In this document: positions 1-4,439 of the stretch, piece by piece
Layout: each line of letters starts with the position of its first letter
How positions within the stretch are numbered: the first letter of the stretch is position 1
Assembly (NCBI GenBank): GCA_943354075.1
Contig: CALRBL010000026.1
Location: 1-6,709, forward strand
Source: Candidatus Nomurabacteria bacterium
Lineage (GTDB): Bacteria; Patescibacteriota; Minisyncoccia; Phycocordibacterales; CALRBL01
Direction: 5' to 3'
Length of the DNA: 6,709 nucleotides
The notes under the pieces: model-generated
The model's database searches: none
The model's input: only the letters and a program-made list of their open reading frames with translations
What the model was told of the DNA's origin: nothing
Made by a program: the position numbers and the translations under genes

Positions 1-626
1 TTCTTAAAGGAGGTCGCGGAGGTCTTGGAAATCTTCACTTCAAAGCTTCGACCAATGTTACTCCACAAGAATCAACTCCAGGACGCGCCGGTGAAGAAGC
101 AGAATTTTTGATCGAACTTCAACTCACCGCATCCGCTTCATTTATCGGACTTCCCAATGCCGGAAAATCCAGCCTCTTGAATGCGCTCACACGAGCAGAT
201 GCAAAAGTTGGTGACTATCAATTCACTACACTCGAACCAAACCTCGGAGCACTTTATGAATTCGTCATTGCAGATATTCCAGGACTCATCGAAGGGGCTG
301 CTGACGGAAAGGGACTTGGACACAAATTTCTTCGTCACATCAAGCGCATAGAAATACTTTTTCATTGTATTTCTCTTCAGAATGATGATGTTTTAGAGGT
401 GTATAAAACTATTCGAGATGAACTCGAAGCTTTTGATGTCGAAGTTGCCAAAAAGCCCGAGTATGTCATCTTCACCAAATCTGATGCACTGACTAAGGAG
501 GAAATCGATGAAAAGATTGAAAGTATTCTGCCGCTCATAAACAAAAAGTATTTCGTTATTTCAGTATTTGATATGGAGGCCATCAAAACCCTCTCTGATG
601 GTATTTTGAAATTGCTGAGGAAATAG
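1..626 (+). CDS. obg: Obg-family GTPase, 3' part (5' end outside window)
   Basis: Obg GTPases bind the large ribosomal subunit and act in its assembly and in stress signalling. The frame is open from nt 3 and gives 207 visible residues. The first ~40 are the end of the glycine-rich Obg domain (GGRGGLGNLHF, then TPGRAGEE). The G domain follows: P-loop GLPNAGKSS at nt 147-173, switch I with QFTTLEPNLG, G3 DIPGLIEG, the Obg signature GKGLGHKFLRHI, a G4-like TKSD in place of NKxD, and a G5-like SVFD in place of SAxT. The protein stops soon after the G domain at TAG 624-626, so the C-terminal OCT domain of many Obg proteins is absent. The insert between switch I and G3 is also short, giving a compact form I associate with CPR bacteria. 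An apparent TTG start at 108 is internal, because homology continues upstream of it. Family identification is secure; ribosomal partners are inferred from the family. Confidence 0.95.
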   Translation, partial: LKGGRGGLGNLHFKASTNVTPQESTPGRAGEEAEFLIELQLTASASFIGLPNAGKSSLLNALTRADAKVGDYQFTTLEPNLGALYEFVIADIPGLIEGAADGKGLGHKFLRHIKRIEILFHCISLQNDDVLEVYKTIRDELEAFDVEVAKKPEYVIFTKSDALTKEEIDEKIESILPLINKKYFVISVFDMEAIKTLSDGILKLLRK

Positions 627-632
627 GGGGAA

Positions 633-661
633 TTGATAAAAAGTTGAGAAAATCTTTAAAA
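633..661 (+). promoter_or_regulatory. Weak candidate promoter for the toxin-like gene
   Basis: TTGATA (633-638) and TTAAAA (656-661) are separated by 17 nt in an AT-rich gap between obg and the toxin frame. The predicted transcript start lies ~25 nt before the ATG at 694. A GAGAG at 680-684 could serve as a weak ribosome-binding site. AT-rich DNA yields such matches by chance, so this is tentative. Confidence 0.25.
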
Positions 662-693
662 CTTCCTGAGCTATTTTGTGAGAGTCTAGCTGA

Positions 694-1095
694 ATGAAAG
701 ATTTTGATAAATGGAATGAAAAGAAAAAGAGTGTGGATGAAAATACTACCATCATCGGAGTGCACGAACGTGAAATCTGATGGGTATCTTTAGGATTGAA
801 CGTCGGAGTTGAAACTAATGGGAAGCATTTGGAATTTGAACGTCCTGTGCTTGTTATTAAGAGATTTAATAAAGATATGGTGTGGATTCTCCCTGTAACA
901 TCACAAGATAAAACATCACTTTTCTACGAAAAATTTGATTTTCAGGGTGTAAATAATTATGTGGCTCTTAGTCAAATAAGAACAGTGAGTACCAAAAGAT
1001 TTCTTCGTAAAGTAGGGATAGTTAAGAAGGGGGAATTAAAGAGGATTGTGGAGAAAGTGATTACCTTTCTTATTACAAACGAAGACCCGCGGTAA
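694..1095 (+). pseudogene. PemK/MazF-like toxin-family protein, interrupted by one TGA
   Basis: PemK/MazF proteins are usually mRNA-cleaving toxins of type II toxin-antitoxin pairs. The frame opens at ATG 694, directly after an in-frame TGA at 691-693. It runs 28 codons (start MKDFDKWNEKKK, end GVHEREI) to TGA 778-780 and then continues in the same frame to TAA 1093-1095. The second part starts WVSLGLNVGVE and contains FERPVLVIKRFNKDM, ILPVTSQ and ALSQIRTVSTKRFLRKVG. Joined, it would be 133 residues, the usual length. Relatives I recall read HEREIWWCSLG, so the TGA falls where the first Trp of the WW pair is expected. That is a single TGG-to-TGA change with no frameshift. Restart at TTG 796 would give 99 residues lacking the first core strand, probably inactive. 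No antitoxin gene is adjacent. It could be a dead toxin, a readthrough product or a sequence error. The family call is by pattern; whether this copy cleaves RNA is unknown. Confidence 0.75.
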
Positions 1096-1106
1096 AGCGG
1101 GTCTTC
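1081..1106 (+). terminator. Hairpin over the toxin stop codon, probable terminator
   Basis: A perfect 10-bp stem, GAAGACCCGC (1081-1090) with GCGGGTCTTC (1097-1106), encloses the loop GGTAAA. The loop holds the stop codon at 1093-1095, so the left arm encodes the last residues of the toxin frame. On the + strand the following bases (TCTCGGAGG) are not a U-tract. On the minus strand the hairpin is followed by only a short T-run (GTTTG). It most likely ends or stabilises the toxin transcript. Confidence 0.55.
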
Positions 1107-1131
1107 TCGGAGGCCGAAGCCATAATACAAA

Positions 1132-1137
1132 TATAAT
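1132..1137 (+). promoter_or_regulatory. Isolated consensus -10 box TATAAT upstream of gatB
   Basis: An exact TATAAT lies just after the toxin hairpin, but no -35 match sits 16-18 nt upstream (GGAGGC at that place) and there is no TG extension. If used, it would give gatB a leader of about 55 nt. A second candidate closer to the gene (1184-1200) competes with it. Confidence 0.3.
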
Positions 1138-1182
1138 ACCAAGGGGTAATTCGAAGTCAATGCTTTTTTGTATGTCTTTTTT

Positions 1183-1200
1183 CTGCTAAGCTGCTAAGAT
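1183..1200 (+). promoter_or_regulatory. Duplicated extended -10 element at the gatB start
   Basis: The octamer CTGCTAAG occurs twice in tandem, at 1183-1190 and 1191-1198. Each copy creates an extended -10 motif: TGCTAAGCT at 1184-1192 and TGCTAAGAT at 1192-1200. Counting ~7 nt from each hexamer places transcript starts at about 1199 and 1207-1208, which match the two possible gatB ATG codons at 1199 and 1208. No Shine-Dalgarno sequence or good -35 box is present. Leaderless transcription is inferred from spacing only. Confidence 0.4.
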
Positions 1201-2647
1201 GCCCATCATGCCTGAATCCGAATATATCACTACTATCGGCCTTGAGATCCACGCCGAGCTTAAAACTCTGACCAAGATGTTCTGCCGTTGCAAGAACGAC
1301 CCCGACGAAAAACGTCCTAATGTGAACGTGTGTCCGATCTGCATGGGACATCCCGGAACTCTTCCGTATATCAATAAAGAAGCGGTGAAGCACGTGCTCA
1401 AGGTGGGTGTGGCTCTTGGCGCGACCCTTGCTGATTTTTCTGAATTCGATCGAAAGAATTATTTCTATCCCGATATTCCTAAGGGCTATCAAATCAGTCA
1501 ATACAAATTCCCACTTGTTTCAGGGGGTTCTTTGAATGGCGTTGACCTTACTCGTGTCCATCTCGAGGAAGATACTGCGAAGTCTTCGCATGATGTAGGC
1601 AAAGGGGATGAACAGTACAGCTTGGTGGATTTTAATCGCGCAGGTCTTCCACTTCTCGAGCTCGTAACCGGACACGGAACTGATCGAAGTATTCATAACG
1701 CAAAAGAAGCGGGTGATTTTGCTCGGGAACTTCAACTCCTGTTCCGTACTCTCGGTGTTGCTGATGCCAACATGGAAAAAGGCGAGATGCGTGTCGAAGC
1801 AAACATCTCTGTTTCAAAAGACAAAAATAAGTTTGGAACAAAAGTAGAGGTTAAGAATCTTAACTCGTTCCGTTCTGTCGAGCGGGCCATCGATTATGAA
1901 GTGAAGCGTCATATCGAACTCCTCGAAAAAGGTGAGACCGTCAAGCAGGAAACTCGCGGATGGGATGAAAACAAACAAACCACCTTTTCTCAGCGCGCTA
2001 AAGAAGATTCCCACGACTATCGTTATTTCCCCGATCCCGATCTTCCAAAGATGAAGTTGTCGGAAGTGTCGGAATTTTCAATCGATGCTTTGAAGAAAGA
2101 ATTACCTGAATTGCCGTGGGAAAAGCGAAAGCGATATCTTGAGGTGTACAAATTGTCCGAACAGCATGCAGAGTTTTTTGTGAGTGATCTTAAATTATCA
2201 GAATACTTTGGCACGATTGCAAAAGAACTTTCTCCAGAAGAAATTCTTCTCGCTTCAAACTATGTCTCAGTGGACTTAATGGGGCTTTCTGAAAAAGAAG
2301 GATTCAAGGGATTTCCTCCGGCAGATCAGATTGTTGTGTTGGTAAGAATGATAAAGGTAGGGGAAATTTCTTCGCGAGGTGCGAAAGATATTCTTGCTAT
2401 TATGGCGACCAAGGGAGGTGAAGCGCGAGCAATTGCCGAATCAGAAGGACTCTTCCAGAAGAGTGATGAAGGAGCTATTGAAGCGCTTCTCAAGCCTATT
2501 ATAGAAGCAAATCCAACAGTTGTGGCGGATTATAAATCCGGAAAAGAAAGCGCGCTGATGTTTTTTGTTGGACAGGGAATGAAAGCTTCGAAAGGAAGTG
2601 CAAATCCAGAGGTGCTCAAGAAAGTGACGATACGGCTGATCTCTTAA
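1199..2647 (+). CDS. gatB: Aspartyl/glutamyl-tRNA amidotransferase subunit B
   Basis: GatB is the tRNA-binding and kinase-like subunit of GatCAB. This cytoplasmic complex converts misacylated Glu-tRNA(Gln) and/or Asp-tRNA(Asn) to Gln-tRNA and Asn-tRNA, so the organism probably uses indirect amidation. The 482 residues are normal for the family. The cradle domain opens with TTIGLEIHAELKT. The zinc-type cysteines C29-x-C31 and C45-x-x-C48 are intact (MFCRC, VCPICMGHPG), followed by FYPDIPKGYQISQ, NRAGLPLLELVT (146-157), MRVEANISVS and EVKNLNSFRSVERA (217-230), then DYRYFPDPDLP (273-283). The C-terminal YqeY-like region ends in GQGMKASKGSANP (458-470), as in intact proteins. ATG 1199 gives MPIMPESEY; ATG 1208, three codons later, is an equally plausible start. 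No ribosome-binding site is seen before either. gatA and gatC are not in the window, so they lie elsewhere. The gene stands alone between the toxin frame and the structured intergenic region. Confidence 0.97.
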   Translation: MPIMPESEYITTIGLEIHAELKTLTKMFCRCKNDPDEKRPNVNVCPICMGHPGTLPYINKEAVKHVLKVGVALGATLADFSEFDRKNYFYPDIPKGYQISQYKFPLVSGGSLNGVDLTRVHLEEDTAKSSHDVGKGDEQYSLVDFNRAGLPLLELVTGHGTDRSIHNAKEAGDFARELQLLFRTLGVADANMEKGEMRVEANISVSKDKNKFGTKVEVKNLNSFRSVERAIDYEVKRHIELLEKGETVKQETRGWDENKQTTFSQRAKEDSHDYRYFPDPDLPKMKLSEVSEFSIDALKKELPELPWEKRKRYLEVYKLSEQHAEFFVSDLKLSEYFGTIAKELSPEEILLASNYVSVDLMGLSEKEGFKGFPPADQIVVLVRMIKVGEISSRGAKDILAIMATKGGEARAIAESEGLFQKSDEGAIEALLKPIIEANPTVVADYKSGKESALMFFVGQGMKASKGSANPEVLKKVTIRLIS

Positions 2648-2735
2648 TTTGACTAATAGTTGAGTTTTTCTTTACGGAGACTTGAGGTGTCTTCGCTAAA
2701 CTATGTTCAGGCTTAAGTAGATGAACTTAAGTCGT

Positions 2736-2805
2736 GGGTATGTGACGGTTTCAAGGTGTTGCCCTCATCAAGCGACACCTGTGGGTTCGACTCCCACCGT
2801 ACCCA
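2736..2805 (+). ncRNA. tRNA-like fold resembling the tRNA-like domain of tmRNA
   Basis: The acceptor stem GGGTATG (2736-2742) pairs with CGTACCC (2798-2804), 7 bp including one U-G, followed by discriminator A2805. CCA is not encoded. The T arm is canonical: GTGGG (2781-2785), loop TTCGACT, CCCAC (2793-2797). U8 is present. The rest is not tRNA-like. Instead of a D stem there is TGACGGTTTCAA, resembling the unpaired D region of tmRNA (ACGGTTTCGAC in Mycoplasma-type sequences as I recall them). It leads straight into one 9-bp stem (2754-2762 with 2772-2780) closed by a 9-nt loop. A tmRNA would carry its mRNA-like domain and pseudoknots at this point. The G3-U70 pair needed for alanylation of tmRNA is absent (G-C here). 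It may be a deleted tmRNA relic, a degenerate tRNA or a new small tRNA mimic. The acceptor and T arm are clear; function is unknown. Confidence 0.5.
2755..2779 (+). repeat. Hairpin repeat copy A (inside the tRNA-like fold)
   Basis: The arms GGTGTTGC (2755-2762) and GCGACACC (2772-2779) form 8 bp with one U-G, closed by loop CCTCATCAA (2763-2771). Copy B at 2841-2865 is an inverted repeat of this element, matching 22 of 25 positions. On the + strand both copies carry the same arms, and only the loop is inverted. Confidence 0.8.
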
Positions 2806-2840
2806 TCCTTATTGACACCATTCTTTGTATTTCATATGAT

Positions 2841-2865
2841 GGTGTTGCTTGATGAGGGCGACACA
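2841..2865 (+). repeat. Hairpin repeat copy B (inverted loop)
   Basis: The arms GTGTTGC (2842-2848) and GCGACAC (2858-2864) are the same as in copy A. The loop TTGATGAGG (2849-2857) is the exact reverse complement of loop A. A perfect inverse of copy A would have had a C-A mismatch in the stem; copy B has a U-G pair instead, as copy A does. The 5' arm can alternatively pair with 2813-2821. Copy B ends 3 nt before the terminator stem. Confidence 0.8.
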
Positions 2866-2867
2866 AT

Positions 2868-2899
2868 AAAAGCCGTTTCGAAGGTTCGAAACGGCTTTT
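2868..2899 (+). terminator. Intrinsic terminator upstream of gap
   Basis: The 13-nt arms AAAAGCCGTTTCG (2868-2880) and CGAAACGGCTTTT (2887-2899) are perfectly complementary, with loop AAGGTT. The A-run on the 5' side and T-run on the 3' side make it usable in both directions. It separates the gatB/ncRNA region from the gap operon. Its last two bases overlap the -35 box of the gap promoter. Confidence 0.85.
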
Positions 2900-2927
2900 G
2901 TCGTCTCTTTCCTTCGTATGTTACAAT
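2898..2927 (+). promoter_or_regulatory. Promoter of the gap-rpiB-rpe-tkt operon
   Basis: TTGTCG (2898-2903) and TACAAT (2922-2927) are separated by 18 nt. The expected transcript start, about 2934-2935, is within two bases of the gap ATG at 2936, so the mRNA should be leaderless or nearly so. No Shine-Dalgarno sequence lies before the ATG. The terminator stem directly upstream isolates this promoter from gatB transcription. Confidence 0.65.
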
Positions 2928-2935
2928 AGCCCCAT

Positions 2936-3961
2936 ATGAAAAAGACAAAAATCGCCATCAACGGCGCGGGACGAATTGGACGAGCATTTTTGAAAGCTGC
3001 TTGGGGAAGACCGGAGGTTGAAATTGTTGCGATGAATGATCTCACTTCGATCGACAACATTGCATATCTTTTGAAATACGATTCTGTATATGGAATTTCC
3101 GATCTCGATATCAAAGTTGAAGACGGAAATCTTGTCATCAACGGTGAGACGGTTCGCTACGTTTCCGAAAAAGATCCAAAGACTCTTCCTTGGAAGGAAC
3201 TCGAAGTAGATGTGGTTGTCGAATCAACGGGATTCTTTACAGATTACACTGCGGCTCGTGCTCACATCGAAGCTGGTGCTAAAAAAGTGGTTATCTCTGC
3301 TCCAGCAAAAGGCGCTCCCGCAGATGCTACCGAAGGAATGGTTCTTCTCTCCATCAACTGCGACACCTTGAAAGAAAAAGTGGTCAGCTCAAACGCATCA
3401 TGCACCACCAATGCTTCAAGTCCTGTTGTTGCGATCCTCAATGAAACTCTCGGAATCGAGAAGGCGATCCTCAACACCACTCATGCATACACTGCATCTC
3501 AGGCCCTTGTCGATGCACCATCAAAGAAAGATATGCGTGAAGGACGCGCTGCCGCTATAAATATGGTGCCAGCGTCTACTGGTGCCGCAAAAGCACTCGG
3601 ACAAATCATCACCGATATCGACGGAAAGTTTGATGGTATCTCAGTGCGCGTTCCTGTAGTTGCCGGATCTCTTGCTGACATCACTTTCATTTCTAAAAAA
3701 GACACGACTGTTGAAGAGGTAAACCAGATCCTCCGTGATGCAGCCAAGACAAAACGATGGGAAGGAATTTTCCAAGCAACAGATGAAGAGCTCGTTTCAA
3801 GAGACATCATCGGCAACATTCACGCGTCGATCGCCGACCTTTCGATGACACGTGTAGTTGGAGGAAATCTGGTGAAGGTGTTGGCGTGGTACGACAACGA
3901 ACGTGGGTATACTGAGACGTTGGTACGGCATGTGATAAAAACAGGACAATTTTTGAAATAA
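2936..3961 (+). CDS. gap: Glyceraldehyde-3-phosphate dehydrogenase (type I)
   Basis: It catalyses phosphorylating oxidation of glyceraldehyde-3-phosphate with NAD(P), the entry to lower glycolysis. At 341 residues it has full family length. The Rossmann motif INGAGRIGR (8-16) has Ala in place of the usual Phe. Asp35 in AMNDL suggests NAD preference. The active site SNASCTTN (152-159) holds catalytic Cys156; the second Cys common in this motif is Ala160. His183 in TTHAYTASQ is the catalytic base partner. The RAAAINMVPASTGAAKA stretch (204-220) is the phosphate-binding region, and RVPVVAGSLADITF replaces the common RVPTPNVS version. Near the end, WYDNERGY has Arg where Trp or Met is usual. ATG 2936 is chosen because it follows the predicted promoter directly and begins the Rossmann fold. 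First gene of the operon; its TAA abuts the rpiB ATG. Confidence 0.98.
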   Translation: MKKTKIAINGAGRIGRAFLKAAWGRPEVEIVAMNDLTSIDNIAYLLKYDSVYGISDLDIKVEDGNLVINGETVRYVSEKDPKTLPWKELEVDVVVESTGFFTDYTAARAHIEAGAKKVVISAPAKGAPADATEGMVLLSINCDTLKEKVVSSNASCTTNASSPVVAILNETLGIEKAILNTTHAYTASQALVDAPSKKDMREGRAAAINMVPASTGAAKALGQIITDIDGKFDGISVRVPVVAGSLADITFISKKDTTVEEVNQILRDAAKTKRWEGIFQATDEELVSRDIIGNIHASIADLSMTRVVGGNLVKVLAWYDNERGYTETLVRHVIKTGQFLK

Positions 3962-4429
3962 ATGAAAATCTACTTCGCATCAGATCACGCAGGCTTTGAA
4001 CTCAAGAATACGCTTGTAGCGTATCTTCGTGATGAGAAGGGGATGGAGGTGGTTGATTGTGGAGCCTTCGAATACGACGAAAAAGATAACTTTACGGTGT
4101 GGATTCCAAAAGCAGTCAAAGAGGTCGAGCAAGACATGGAGAACAATAATTTTGAAAGTCGCGCTATCATTCTTGGAGGCTCTGGAGAAGGAGAAGCGAT
4201 GGAAGCAAATCGTTTCAAGGGAATTCGTGCGACGGTTTTCTACGGAGGAGATACAAAGATTCTCGAATTGTCGAAAGAACATAACGATGCAAACGTACTT
4301 TCTCTCGGCGCTCGTTTTCTTACGGAAGGTGAAGCAAAAGAGGCTGTTGATATTTGGCTCGCTGCTACATTTACTGGCTTAGAGCGATATGAACGACGCA
4401 ATGACGCGCTCGATGATGATGCAGTTTAA
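3962..4429 (+). CDS. rpiB: RpiB-family sugar-phosphate isomerase, Glu-base type
   Basis: RpiB interconverts ribulose-5-P and ribose-5-P. The 155 residues match the family. SDHAGFELK (7-15) is the N-terminal phosphate/substrate loop, IRA (88-90) and EHNDANVLSLGARF (106-119) are conserved. In E. coli RpiB a Cys (ICGTGIG) is the catalytic base; here the loop is LGGSGEGE (71-78). That fits the actinobacterial type, where the Glu of GGSGxGE serves instead, so Glu78 is the likely base. The usual DYPD segment is replaced by DNFTVWIP (42-49), unusual even so, which leaves room for a different aldose/ketose phosphate substrate such as in LacAB-like enzymes. The tail (RRNDALDDDAV) is acidic. Its ATG follows the gap TAA with no gap, so translation is probably coupled to gap. 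There is no strong ribosome-binding site. Confidence 0.9.
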   Translation: MKIYFASDHAGFELKNTLVAYLRDEKGMEVVDCGAFEYDEKDNFTVWIPKAVKEVEQDMENNNFESRAIILGGSGEGEAMEANRFKGIRATVFYGGDTKILELSKEHNDANVLSLGARFLTEGEAKEAVDIWLAATFTGLERYERRNDALDDDAV

Positions 4430-4430
4430 T
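4425..4430 (+). promoter_or_regulatory. Possible -10 box TTTAAT before rpe
   Basis: TTTAAT overlaps the rpiB stop codon and ends 9 nt before the rpe ATG. There is no Shine-Dalgarno sequence in the 10-nt gap (TTAAAAATA). The spacing resembles that at gatB, gap and tkt, hinting at an internal leaderless start. No -35 box is evident, and the region is AT-rich, so support is weak. Confidence 0.25.
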
Positions 4431-4439
4431 TAAAAATAT

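Larger units (their letters stand above)
2675..2899 (+). ncRNA. Candidate structured non-coding RNA locus between gatB and gap
   Basis: This 225-nt stretch has no convincing ORF but holds consecutive stems on the + strand. These are a 7-bp hairpin at 2675-2695 (7-nt loop), a 9-bp hairpin at 2710-2733 (arms GGCTTAAGT/ACTTAAGTC, loop AGATGA), the tRNA-like fold at 2736-2805, a hairpin at 2842-2864 and a strong intrinsic terminator at 2868-2899. A TTGACT at 2649-2654, just after the gatB stop, could be a -35 box, but only a poor -10 (TTTACG, 2671-2676) follows it. The transcript could instead be gatB readthrough. The gap promoter lies after the terminator, so this RNA is probably not simply a gap leader. 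No known RNA class is confidently recognised for the whole. The boundaries are set by outermost stems, not by data. Confidence 0.35.

Noticed and set aside
1160..1189. A 9-codon leader peptide (MLFCMSFFC) before gatB
   Set aside because: The start has only an AAGGGG at poor spacing, the peptide lacks regulatory codon runs, and its stop lies inside the gatB promoter motif. Likely chance.
1157..1501. Minus-strand ORFs opposite gatB, gap, rpiB, rpe and tkt
   Set aside because: Each lies inside a gene with strong family motifs on the + strand, and none shows recognisable domains.
2763..2771. A UCA anticodon (UGA suppressor or selenocysteine tRNA) linked to the TGA in the toxin frame
   Set aside because: TCA occurs twice in the loop, but placing either at positions 34-36 leaves unpaired bases at 31-39, and there is no long variable arm or extended acceptor as in tRNA-Sec.
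2761..2777. Reading the tRNA-like element as tRNA-Met/Ile with anticodon CAT
   Set aside because: The forced stem TTGCC/AGCGA has a C-A mismatch next to the loop, position 37 would be C where A is expected for an NNU anticodon, and there is no D stem. The 8-9-bp stem with a 9-nt loop is a better fold.
2697..2805. Circularly permuted or two-piece tmRNA
   Set aside because: In permuted genes the 3' acceptor part precedes the 5' part. Here the 5' acceptor strand (2736) comes first, and no tag reading frame ending in an ALAA-like sequence is seen nearby.
2834..2860. Small ORFs across the gatB-gap intergenic region, including a + strand frame of 2812-3021 and a minus-strand frame of 2809-3141
   Set aside because: They cross the terminator hairpin and the start of gap, have no homology pattern or ribosome-binding site, and follow repeats, so they are chance frames.
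2868..2899. The gap-proximal hairpin as a riboswitch for the glycolytic operon
   Set aside because: The -35/-10 promoter lies at and after its 3' end, so the gap mRNA would not contain the hairpin.
4029..4382. A 117-codon + strand frame within rpiB
   Set aside because: It is an out-of-frame shadow of rpiB; the composition is rich in Arg and Lys from frame shift, and the rpiB motifs are in the other frame.
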